A stretch of DNA of 64,000 bases from Poa pratensis. Taxonomy: Eukaryota > Streptophyta > Magnoliopsida > Poales > Poaceae. The notes beneath the pieces were generated by a model. The model saw only the letters and a program-made list of their open reading frames with translations. It was not told where the DNA came from and searched no databases. This document shows positions 12,390 to 22,645 of the stretch, piece after piece; the first letter of the stretch is position 1; every line of letters starts with the position of its first letter. Both the position numbers and the translations under genes were made by a program. The stretch covers positions 15,939,929-16,003,928 of the forward strand of contig CAMZMU010000107.1 of NCBI GenBank assembly GCA_947311845.1, given 5' to 3'.

Positions 12390-12979
12390 CGCGTACCCCT
12401 TTGCCCGAGAGAGGAGAGACAGGCATTAGGGTTCCCTTGCCTCCCGTCGGCGCGGCCTCCGATCTGCCCCGCTACTGTGGCCTTCAGGCCATGGAGGCGC
12501 GGTGCATCTCGGTCCTCGTCGGCGGGAAGGTTCCGTTTTGTGTGTTAGGGTCAAGATTTGTTGGGGCGGCACTCAGATGGTGGCGGCAGCACCTCGTTTC
12601 AATAAGGTCTCCTCAGCTTCAGTCCTATCTCGGCGGCGACGTCGATAAGCCTGTGGGAGTGGTGTGGTCTCGAGGATTTCTTCTGGCTGTGGGGATCTCC
12701 GGATCATCGAGGAGTTTCATTTACGGTTATTCCTTCTTCTTCGTCTCAGGGACGGATGTGGTCTTCTAGACCCGTTCGGCGACTTCCCATCCGCAACCAA
12801 CAACGTCAAGCCGGCTCAAGGAGGAGCGGCACCGGCGGTGCACCGCGGTGCACCGTCGACACGGTCTAGAGGTTTAAGACGAAGGTCATCTCAAGGATTT
12901 TGTTGTAATTTTCGTTTTTTGTTGAAGTGCTTTGTACTATTCGATGTTTCTTTTATGATAGGGTCCTTTTCATAAAAAC
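12390..12979 (+). mobile_element. non-autonomous LINE-type retroposon with 16-bp TSD (copy A)
   Basis: A 590-bp insertion flanked by perfect 16-bp direct repeats ATTAGGGTGGACGCAA at 12374-12389 and 12980-12995. The 5' half is GC-rich (TTAGGGTTCCC...CGGCGCGGCC) and the 3' part is AT-rich (TTTTGTTGTAATTTTCG...GGGTCCTTTTCATAAAAAC) with a short A-rich end, like the 3' tails of grass L1/RIX elements. It encodes no RT, so an L1 machinery acting in trans is the likely mobiliser (inference). The 133-residue frame inside it is not conserved in copy B. Confidence 0.85.
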
Positions 12980-12995
12980 ATTAGGGTGGACGCAA

Positions 12996-14729
12996 ATATG
13001 TCCAACTCTGAAGGGGCTCCAGCAAAAGTTTGTCCTTTTAATTAAAGCACTTGAACCATACTCCCACACTTAACAAAACGTTTGGATATTTGCTAAGTCT
13101 AACTTTGAAAACTTTAACCACCTCCGCCTCTTGTGAGAGATGTACCGCTGACGAGACTGGGCGCCGTCCCGTTTGAGTGCTCCCTTCCTTCGAAGACTTG
13201 GCACCAACTTGGGGCTTCTCTCAGCAGCTGCCAATCTGTCTCGGAGGTTCCTTCTCCATCCCGATCGCCTTTCACGTTCGGAAGATCGGTGTTGCCGTTG
13301 TCCATCGGAACTTATGGATGGCTCAATACGATGTCGTCTTGAACATAAAAATATGCTTCTCTCTGGATGAACTACACCCAGTGACGGAGCTAACGGGCAA
13401 CAAGGCCAAGGACCGCGTATGTCATAGTGTGACAAGATTTGCTTTACACACAAACCTGGTTATGCTAGAATTTTGAGAGAATATTATCATGCTTGTTTGG
13501 GCCCCTCCTTCCCTGTCTACACCGATGTAACTACGACATTTAACTATTGAGCCATCTACCCAAGGCTATTCATACAATGTTCTACGTAATTTTCTTTTTA
13601 AAAATTACCCTTCGTCCCAGTGTAATCAGCTACGGGTCCTTGTACGCAAACTTGACCTTCGGAGTCACTTTGAGTAATATAAAAAACTATGGAGAATTTC
13701 TCTCCTCCCACCCACCCGCCATTCTCAGAAAGAACTTTGACCACCAATATTGTTCAAAGTATTCAAGTTTCGAACTTAAAAATCACATCCATAGATTTGC
13801 ATTGATAATTACTTGAAGAACATTTTTTGTTGACCCTTACGGATAAATTATTTAATATCTTTCTTTCTTTGTTTATTTCTTTCTATATTTTTTGGTTTAC
13901 TCTAATTATTTAAAACCACATTTTCTTTGCTGGTGATATTTTTAACATGAAAACACATTTACGTTGGCACATTTATTTGTAGCAAGGATCTGAATCTCTT
14001 CAACACCCTCAGTGGTATTGCATAGAATTCTACTTTGTGTAAAAATTGGAGAGGTGACATTTACACCATATTAATTGCACTTGCTTTAAAAAAATCTTGT
14101 TTTGGCACTTTAAAATATTAAAATTTAGTTAAAGAAAAAATAATAATAACCAATTTTGACAACATTGTTTACATGGAAAGTTGGACCTTTGCTTCCAATA
14201 TGGTCACATTATCATGGATTATAGTCTGGATATGTCCATGACCATGGTGATTCGGGTTGAAAACCATGAAAGTTCATACATGAAGTCCATTTTGTGGAAG
14301 TTTTTCTAAAAAATATGTCAAAATACACATTTATCATTTTTTCTAACAACTAGTACACATAAAAAGATTTCATACAAAAAGATTGCATTTTAGATTTTTT
14401 TTTTTAAAATAATATCAAAATCGTCAGCAAAATTATTCCTAGCAGGGGGCTAAACTTTATTTGCGGCTACTACATAGAAGTCTACTTAGGCATTTTAAAA
14501 GGAATTTTATAAGTTAATAGAACTAAACTAGATCACACGTGTAATTAAATTTTAAATAATTTGATGAAATCGGCCGGAAGTCATTTAAAAGGGCGAAAGT
14601 AGCTTATAAGGCAAGGAAATTCTTAATAATTGAGATTTTTCCATCCAATATGGTCTATATATTTTGTGTGAAAATTGTAGAGGTGCCATTCTGCACCACA
14701 CTTCGGAGTCGCAGCGGACACGTGACCAT
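12996..14729. other. intergenic, no recognisable gene
   Basis: 13060-13480 has overlapping open frames on both strands that are identical in copy B, but none has a motif I recognise; it may be an exon fragment or transposon piece. 13600-14729 is AT-rich with many homopolymers and no structure I can support. Confidence 0.4.
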
Positions 14730-14965
14730 CCATTTTGTATAGCGTTGTTTCAGTTTGCCGAGTGCACTATTCTGACACTCGACATATATATGACGGGTTT
14801 GTTGAGTGTCCCTAAAATACGCTCGACAAGTAGGTGTTTTGCTGAGTCCTTCACTTTGCCGAGTGTATTTTCTCAGCAGCCTCCATTTGGATGTTTTTGC
14901 CGAGTACCCAGTAATTTGCACTCGGCAAACTTGTACTCGGTAACATCCCTTTTTGCGGTAGGGTG
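14730..14965. mobile_element. CACTA terminal fragment with GCCGAGT subterminal repeats (copy A)
   Basis: Several copies of TTTGCCGAGTG and its complement ACTCGGCAAA, some decayed, occur within about 220 bp, the pattern of subterminal repeats in a grass CACTA group. The right edge CCCTTTTTGCGGTAGGGTG, reverse-complemented, reads CACCCTACCGCAAAAAGGG, one base away from a CACTACCGCAAAAAGG terminus. The other end and any transposase are absent, so this is a relic. Confidence 0.65.
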
Positions 14966-17004
14966 TGCTGGATTGATGTAGCAAAATAAAGGGCAAATCA
15001 AGCTATATTAAAAAAATTGAGTAGGTTCAATTTCGTTATGACTATATGCATCGATCGATGCAGACGTCGGGGCTTACCCTTTCGGAAAAAAACTCTCCAT
15101 TTCGTTTCTTTTCCTTTTTACTTCTTTCGCCTTAGAGCCAAATCTTTAAACATCTACCTGGTAAATATATGGAGGCCAGCAATTTCTGGTCTTTCAAAAT
15201 AAAAAGACAAACATTTGGATGAATATCCTAGCAGTAAAAAATGTATTAGAATCACAACTACCTCCAAAAAATTAACCCCATGAATGAGGCCTTCTGGAAG
15301 GAGGCTAAAGATTTTGTTGAGGTAGATGCGTGATGCGAGCCATAAGTCAGTTAACATCCTTTCTTTTGTACAAACACGCATCAGTTTCTCTTCTGCGATA
15401 CTTTCAGTGCACTCTCACCACAAACTATTATTGCTCGATTAATTCAGTTGTTAAGCGCATAACACACAGGCCACAGAAAACATTTCTTACCAACCAGAGG
15501 CGTCCTCTTCCATCTAATCCGTGTGCCAGGCCCACGTCACAAGGGATTGGGGTGGCTTTCATGGCGGTGATCAACATCAACTACAGAAATATTGGAGTAG
15601 GAGCTAGCTAGCTAACATGGAGGAATGATCAAAAGCAAAAGATCGCTGGTGTTTGTTACAGGTGAGACAGACAGCAACGCTCCAAGTACTACGCCTTTTC
15701 TTTATTTTTCTTCTCGTCTTTTCAGCCACACAAAACTTTTGTATACACACACTGCGTGCTGTCAGTACTATACTCTCCCTTCGATATACATGCTTTGCAG
15801 CAAAACCAGGAGCATTGCATTTGCACGCATGTTGTAAAATAATCTGTTGGTGTTGCTGCAGACGTCACCTTCTGATATTAGTAATTAGACAGAATAATCC
15901 TCATCAGTTGGTAGCTAGCATAGTATGCAACGCTGCTCGATCTGCCTTTGTTTTTCCTGCTGTTTAAAGCTGGGATTGCATTGACAGGCACCATTGTAAA
16001 GGCCTAAGGGTTGAATTTGGGATCGCTATGTGAAGACAAGGGTGGAAAAGAAGGGAGGAGTAATCCATTTATCGTCTTTTTGAGGCCCCTATCTATTAGC
16101 GCTAGTGTACAATGGTGGATAACAGTGTGTATTATTTATAGACAGCTTGCGTGATCAGTTGAGTCAGATATCTCTCTTCGCTTGAAAAGGAATATGAAAG
16201 ATATGGAAATGACCAAGCTGCATCAGGGGGAGCAGGGACCTGAAATTGTGGGTTAGTGGAAGATCTTTCACATGATCCTCAATGTGAAAGATAACAGAAT
16301 AGGCCCCTGAGGAAAACCAAAAAGGCAGCTTGTTGCTTGCATACATTCCACTGCCTCGTAGGTAGATATGTAGCTCAAAATGTTGAACAAACGGATCAAC
16401 AATATCTCGGAACCAGTGAGTTGTTTTCTAGCTGGCAGTAGTTACTGGTGTGCTGCTTTAACTTTTCATGTAATGGAGAGGTAAGAAAAGTACACGCCTA
16501 TGAAATTGAAATTGACGCCAGTCGGTCAGTAGCAGAAACTGGAATTTTCATCTGGCACCAACTAACTCGGAGGAAAGGCAGTCACTGAGAGTTCAGTAGC
16601 AGTTAAGAATGTTTATACCAGGTGTATGCTTGAGATGACCCTGGTTGGTCTACAAAGCACTAAAAGTAGATTTATTTTGTCTGAACAAATATGTACATAG
16701 GTACTAAATAATACGACAGAAGGTGTTCGACAATGTGTAGCTATATAAACAAAGATTAGCTGTGTAGTGACGGAGGGGAATAGTTTAAAGTTTCAGCATC
16801 TGATGTCAAATCATTAGAAGCTAACAAAAGAAATGATCAAGTTTGTTTAGAATATGCCTATCCTAATTAGTGCATATTATGACATGCATGAGCATTGAGA
16901 AAGCTGGAAGACCTATGTCCTGGATAGTCTTGGCGCGGCAGGAAACCATAGATAATCTTATCAAACCATTTTAAAAGGCTAAAGCAACTGCAAATGGTGG
17001 TCTG
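14966..17004. other. intergenic, no recognisable gene
   Basis: Low-coding DNA with microsatellite-like CTAGCTAGC and scattered short frames. The frame at 15653-15967 (104 residues) is the same in copy B but hydrophobic/cysteine-rich without a family signature, and I do not call it. Other frames here shift between copies. Confidence 0.4.
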
Positions 17005-17300
17005 TCAATGATTATGGTTTGTGAAGGGAGGTGTACATATTTCTGTACTTAATATATAATCATCCACAAATGGTGGTCTGTCAATGATCATTACGTACTG
17101 CGTCGCTGGCCTAAACAATTGCATGGCTTTCTGTGTTCCATTGGACAGTTTAATTTGAACTCCTGCAAACTTTTTGAGCTGGCTTGCATTAACTAAGAAA
17201 CTGCCGTCTACCTTATTTCCAGGTCTTCCTTTGGTGATTTGAATTCGGGGATGACTGATGACTCTTTTAATCCCAACATTGCCAACTCACACATGAGGCA
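17005..17300 (-). pseudogene. orphan exon fragment, frameshifted (copy A)
   Basis: Counterpart of the open exon at 36232-36530. Here CTACCTTATTT has one T fewer than the other copy and GGCAACTGCAG one C fewer, so the frame is broken. Function unrecognised. Whether the losses are mutations or consensus errors cannot be told from sequence alone. Confidence 0.5.
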
Positions 17301-17612
17301 ACTGCAGAGCTTGTCCCTGGATTAGATGGAGGATCCGGCAAGTTCTAATTAGTGCAATATTCAAGCTGGTACCTGACCTTTGTAACAACATAACATTAAG
17401 GAACTAGTAAGACATCGAGGATATACACATCCAAACTGTTAAAAATGAACACTCAAAAGAAAAAGATGGACATGACACACATGCTAAAGCAAACAGCCGC
17501 ACATAGCAGTGAACAAAATTCGTCGAAATTTCGGACGCAATTCTCGAAATTTAATTATGATCCTCGATGTGGGGCGAGAAAGGTTAATATTGGCAGAAAA
17601 TTTCCGTTAATT

Positions 17613-17835
17613 TGTTGCGAGTATTCGAGAGCAAAACGAGCGAGAGACAAATGAATCAATCGAACTGCTTTATTGATGGTTACATAATCCTTATATACAT
17701 ATGGAAGGACGTGATGTCGGTTCCGAGAGGCGGTGCTCTAGGAAACAACCGCCCGTCGGTTCCCACTGTGGATTACATGTGAGGGAAAGGGCGGGGATTA
17801 TCTCCTAATTAATGTAATATTAATTATTCCTAACA
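17613..17835 (-). mobile_element. Copia 3' LTR (copy A)
   Basis: A 223-bp LTR with plus-strand ends TGTTGCGAGTATTCG and ATTATTCCTAACA (TG...CA). It is followed at 17836-17850 by CCCCCCTAATCACC, which on the minus strand is the polypurine tract immediately before the 3' LTR. The same terminus appears at 45488, beside the primer-binding site. Confidence 0.85.
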
Positions 17836-19436
17836 CCCCCCTAATCACCGCTTGACTCCATAAGGATCCATCATTCGATTAATCTCCTCCAAAAACCTTG
17901 TGGGAAAAATGTGAGGAGTAGTGTAGGATATGCTGGTTCAAACCCTGTGGGAAAAGAAGGAGAAATGATTCAACATATAATGATTATTGCCTCTGCTAAC
18001 TCAATATGAATTATATCCATAGAATTTAGAGGGCAAAAATATACGTGTATACTTCCCTAAAAACCCCGGTGGGGAAAACAGAAAGTATGACATATAATCT
18101 AGTTGATATTACCTCATTAAAAACCTTGATGAGAACCTGGAAAGTAAACTTATAAAGAGAAAAAGAGTGTAATATGAGGCTAGGAATAGTTCAGGAAGAT
18201 ACGCCCCTGACTCTTGCAAATCCCGTAGTCGTCGCATACCAATCCCATGAATGTATTTCTGGAATGTTGAAGTTGGTAGAGACTTTGTGAAAAGATCAAC
18301 GAGATTATGGCATGATTTGACTTGCAAGATGTTGATTTCCCCACTTGTGGAGTTCATGGGGGAAAACAACTTGTGGATAATATGCTTAGTGATATTTCTC
18401 TTGATGTATCTTGTTGCATCTGTGCAACACAAGCCGCATTATCTTCGTATATAATGGTAGGTGACTCGATAGAACTAATTCCACATGGCTATTGTATTGG
18501 GTTTATCATCTTGCAAAGCCACACCATTCGCCTGATGCCTCATATAATGCAATTATTTCAGAAAGATTGGTGGATGTTGCAACCAGAGTCTTTTTTCGAA
18601 AACTTCTATGATATGGCAGTTCCACCATGTAGAACACAAGGACGGTTATGATCTGGCATTATTGGGATCAGATAAATATCCAGCATCAGTGTATCCAATC
18701 ATACTAGAGTCCAGATTTCTCTGGAACTGAAAAAATAAGCCAAGATCCTTTGTGCCTTGGAGATATCGAAACACATTCTTGACTCCCGACCAATGTGTTT
18801 GGTGGGAGTTGCGTTGTGTCTAGCAAGTAGATTCACTGCAAATGCGAGGTCAGGTTTCGTACATTTGCAAGATACATAAGCGCTCCAATGGCACTAAGAA
18901 TGGAACCTCGGGTCCCAAGATCTCTTCTCCATCATCCCTCGGCCTGAATGGATCTTTCTATACGTCTAGAGATCGAACCACCATGGGAGATTTAGACGTG
19001 TAGGATTTGTCCATATTGAATTTCTCCAATATTTTCTAGATATAGGCAGCTTGGTGTACCATTATTCTGAGGGAAGGTGCTCGATTTTAAGACCCAAGCA
19101 AAATTGGTCTTAACCAAATCCTTCATCTCAAATTCCAACTTTAGATGATTGTGTGCTTCATCAATATCTTGTGCGTTGCCAATGATGTTGAGATCATCGA
19201 CATACACGAAATGATGCAAAACCTGAACAAACACTTCTTGATGAAGACACATGGGCAGTCATCACTGTTGGAGTAACCTTGAGAAGAAGGAACTCACTAA
19301 GTCGGTTGTACCACATCCACCCCGACTGTTTCAAGTCATATAAAGACTTGTTCAGTTTTAGACAGTACATGTTGCGTTAGCACTTGCTTCGGGACAGAGA
19401 TTTCATCAAGAACCTTCGTGTAAATGTTCGAATCTA
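17836..19436 (-). pseudogene. Copia RT-RNase H region, broken (copy A)
   Basis: On the minus strand this encodes pieces of Ty1/copia RT and RNase H: an HFVYVDDLNI palm segment (about 19190-19215), EFEMKDL, and an RNase H end with IKRNITKHI, KSCHNLVDLFTKSLP and GMRRLRDLQ (18432-18180). Compared with 37067-38641 it has many single-base losses that shift the frame. It stops at the inserted CACTA end at 19437. Confidence 0.85.
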
Positions 19437-19978
19437 CACTTGTACAACGACACATCGGTACACCTCTATGGGAAACGGCAGGTGTTAGGCGACGGAGAAT
19501 CGCGCTTTCCGCGTGGCCGGTGCGTACAAACCTGACCAGGCCCGCCTACATTGGCAACGGACCCTTTCCATCTCCGTCACCTATTATATTGGCAACGGTT
19601 AATAAAATTGTCCGTTTCCAATATTTTAGCTCTATGGTAACGGATAGAATTTTCCAACCGTTGAAAATGTTGATACGTGGAGGCTAGCGATGGGCAGATG
19701 GGGAGGTGGGCGGAGCAGGCCCGCGAGTATAAATGGCGAGAGGTACCAGCAGCGGTCTCTTTGAAGCCCCAGTCCATCGCCTACAGTTATTCAAACTTCG
19801 CCAGATCCCCTCCGTCCAAATCCATGGCGAGAGGTCCAGCAGCGGTCGCGGCCGTGGTACGAGGGCGAGCCGTGGTAGGGGCGCAGCGCAATGCCATGCC
19901 GTCGGTGTCGCCCTCACCGTCCTCTGAAGACATGTCCCCAGCGAGAGGTACCATCAGCGGTCGCGGCGTGGACGTGGG
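19437..19978 (+). mobile_element. CACTA element, left part only (copy A)
   Basis: Starts CACTTGTACAACGACACA directly after Copia sequence AATCTA, at the same site as the complete element at 38645 in copy B. It runs through the TATA box and the Arg-Gly-coding repeat and is cut at 19978 by a Gypsy LTR. It contains a segment of about 33 bp near 19630 that copy B lacks. Confidence 0.8.
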
Positions 19979-21844
19979 TGTCGTGGGTTTGTCACGTCAG
20001 GTGTCATAGATGACTTCGTAGGTGTGGGATTACGCGAGTCAAGCATCTCCGAGCTTGGGATCGCAGGAACAAAGATCAACACAGATTTACCCAGGTTCGG
20101 CCCCTCAATGTGAGGTAAAAGACCTACTTCCTGCCTACCCTAGATTGGTATTGATATGATAATCGAGGTGTTACAATGGAGGCGATCCGATCTGGTACTC
20201 GCCGTATGAGCTGGGTTTAGGGCTTGATAGCTTGATCCGCTCTAAGTCCTGCGAGTCCTCTTTATATACACAGAGGCTCGCTAGGTTACAAAAGGAAACT
20301 TCCCCATAAGGAATACATCCACAGAGGCCTACTCGGAGACTACTGGTCTTCACGTCCTCCGGGATATGTCTTCTAGATCTTTCCCCTTATGGCGGTTCAT
20401 ATTGGGCTTGCTCCCAAGTGGGCCTTTGTCCGTGCGAGTAAGTTAAATCGCACTGGGCCGCGGGTTATCCAGAAAGTATTCCCCCGACATTAGCCAAGAT
20501 TGGTTAGGACTTTTCGGTGTGAACTTCTGACCTCTTGAATGGTCTCTGAGCGCACTGCAAACGTTCTGACCAATCTCTTGACTTATGCGATTCAAAGCTG
20601 CGACTTATCCGCGCGATCATCTCCCCTTCTGGAAATTTCTGTTTTCTTTAATTGCGGACCGTTACTCGTTTTGCGGGCGCAAATTGTGCGTTGGTTGCGA
20701 GCGCAGATAGTGCCGTTAGTTGCGGGCCCCTTCAGTTATAAGCTGCGGCCACTAGGTCATTATCCATTTGCCCTTGCAATCTCCTATCCCTAGCCGCGCC
20801 GTCTTCTTCCTCGACCCGAGCCTAGTTCCCAATCCAATCTCCTCCTGTAATGGCGCCCAAGGCGAAGCCATCTGACGATAAGCACAGGATCTCCTGCAAC
20901 TGGGAAGGATCCTGGGTAACGGAGGAAACTCTTGCAGATTGGCCGAGGCTGGCTTCGCCACCGAAGGAGGACGGCGTCTGGCGGGCGCCAGGCGATGAAA
21001 TCGAGCCGCGCCCCAAGCCCAACGAGCTGGTGATGTTCGTGGAGCACGTGGAGCGTGGATTCATGCCGCCAGGTTCTCCCTTCTTCCGCAATTTGCTGCA
21101 ACGCCTAGGCCTCCGTCTTCACGACATCGGGCCCAACTCAATGCTCCAGGTGAGCAATTTTCATGTGTGTGCGTGGACTATCTTGGCATCCCCCAACATC
21201 GATCTGTGGCTGGCCTCTTTCACCTGCAACAGCCAACTTGTCTCCAAGGGTGGGCCTCGTTCAGGTCGCGCCATCTCTCTTCAACGCCATAGAAACTCTT
21301 GCCTTCCCAAGCTAGCCTGGCAAATCGACCCAGGGCTTGGCAAAAATCTTTCTTTCTGCCAAGTTACTTCACCGAGGGCGAAACTCGCCTTCCTCCTGGT
21401 CTAACACCCTCTTCGTGCCTACCGAGGCACTGAAATCAAAACCCCGCGACTCGGCCATGCCCTTCAATGAGTCGAGATCAAGGTCCGCGCCTTAATAGGT
21501 CATGGTCTTACTGGCCTGATCTTCTCTCTGCTGGACCAAATGGCGCATTCAGCCCGTGAGTCCACGACAGCGATCCTTCCTTGAGTGCTCAGGCACCTCT
21601 GCTGACGTCGATCGTATCAAGGCTTCGGACTGGAGGCCTGAGAATTGGGTGGAATTTGTCACCACGTGACTGAGGAGAAGGACATCTCCTTCGAGTGGGC
21701 TTGCCCCTTTCAGTGTTAACAACAAGCCTTTTTGAGGTAACTCCTCTTCTCTGTTTTTTGCCTTCGTAGTTGAGTCGCATTCCTTTTCTTAATACTGCAA
21801 CTTATATCTTCCTGATCAGGCTGATGAGAACTACTGGTCGCTGC
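19979..21844 (+). mobile_element. Gypsy-type LTR retrotransposon, 5' end, running into gap
   Basis: The sequence leaves the CACTA at 19978 and starts TGTCGTGGGTTTGTCACG, a TG-type LTR start, with ATTTACCCAGGTTCGGCC downstream, a phrase familiar from grass LTRs. A gag-type ORF follows at 20850. The 3' part is lost in the N gap. The LTR end and primer-binding site could not be fixed. Confidence 0.65.
20850..21404 (+). CDS. Gypsy-type gag N-terminal protein ('putative gypsy type transposon' domain)
   Basis: 184-residue ORF starting MAPKAKPSDDK. Residues 50-140 contain an ERGFMPPGSPFFRNLLQRLG...GPNSMLQVSNF block, matching my memory of the plant Pfam family called putative gypsy type transposon (Transposase_28), usually found at the start of grass retroelement polyproteins. 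The retained reading frame suggests a fairly young insertion. It ends at a stop at 21404; the sequence after it is still element-like up to the gap. Confidence 0.6.
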   Translation: MAPKAKPSDDKHRISCNWEGSWVTEETLADWPRLASPPKEDGVWRAPGDEIEPRPKPNELVMFVEHVERGFMPPGSPFFRNLLQRLGLRLHDIGPNSMLQVSNFHVCAWTILASPNIDLWLASFTCNSQLVSKGGPRSGRAISLQRHRNSCLPKLAWQIDPGLGKNLSFCQVTSPRAKLAFLLV

Positions 21845-21857
21845 NNNNNNNNNNNNN
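21845..21857. other. assembly gap (13 N)
   Basis: Thirteen undetermined bases. The base after the gap is the first base of the second copy of the 17.3 kb segment, so the gap coincides exactly with a repeat boundary. Confidence 1.
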
Positions 21858-22645
21858 AGGTGGGTCAAACACCCTCTAGGGATAATATGCCTAACTATAC
21901 CAGAGATGTGGCCAGCACGTCTACGGCTAGGTTAAAGAGGAGGGTGACATAGGTTTCCCCTGCCTCACCCACGAGAAGACCTAAAATACAGATCCACACT
22001 TCCCCATTAATGTTGATAGCGGTGCTACTACTCATGACAATTAATTTCCATGATCCACAAAAATCAAACAATCATCGGACCCTCTCCGCATTGGAGCTTG
22101 ACGGAGGAAGGACCAATCTAGACAGCCATATTCCTTTCTTAAGGAACCACCCTTCTGGCGCCAAACCTTTACCTATTGAATGATCTCATGGAATGCCATA
22201 ATCCCGTCATGGTTATACCGACCTTTAAGGAAGGCAAAGTTGTAAGGGTGTGTTAGCCGCTCCAACATTAGAGCTAGCTGCGTCGCGCATCAAAGATCAC
22301 TGGATGAAATCAATCAAGACGCCGAATTTAGGCGTGACATGACCAATGTCCCAATGTAAAAATTCTTGGAACAGTGATATCTCAGAACTTCTGGAAGAAA
22401 AAAATGGAAGGCCATCCGGTCCGGGTGCCGAGTTAACCTTCATCGCCATAATCGTCCGACCAACCTCCTCGGGCAGAAACAGGAGGGTGAGTTCCACATT
22501 CTCGTCAGCATACACCATGACCCCAAATGGCCAACATTCCACAACAAATGCAACCCCGGAGCAGGGTCCTATCGTGAAGATCTTTGTTACAGAAATGGTA
22601 TATATGGGTGGAGATATCCCTCGGGTCCTCTAGGAGATGTCCGTC
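21858..22645 (-). pseudogene. LINE reverse transcriptase fragment (copy B)
   Basis: Same relic as in copy A but truncated at the gap. The frame at 22542-22297 shows LPEEVGRTIMAMKVNSAPGP and LFQEFLHWD, the RT fingers region of plant L1-type elements; it is then interrupted. Confidence 0.75.

Larger units (their letters stand above)
2631..19978 (+). repeat. 17.3 kb duplicated segment, copy A
   Basis: From AGGTGGGTCAAACACC at 2631 onward the sequence is nearly identical to 21858-39157 in the same orientation, with an offset drifting between about 19181 and 19230 through small indels. All internal features (LINE end, Stowaway, TCP gene, retroposon, orphan exon, Copia 3' half, left end of a CACTA) occur once per copy in the same order. 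Copy A stops at 19978, where a Gypsy LTR interrupts the CACTA. It could be a real segmental duplication or redundant assembly (see findings). Confidence 0.95.

Noticed and set aside
13070..13476. Conserved-looking ORFs on both strands near 13.1-13.5 kb
   Set aside because: They are identical in copies A and B only because the copies are recent. No motif, no start context and no exon structure support a gene.
15653..15967. 104-residue hydrophobic Cys-rich ORF
   Set aside because: Present in both copies but with no signal peptide and cysteine pattern of a known small secreted family; probably chance.
20850..21404. Possibility that MAPKAKPSDDK... is a host gene
   Set aside because: It follows an LTR-like sequence and carries a block typical of grass retroelement gag proteins, so I treat it as element-encoded.
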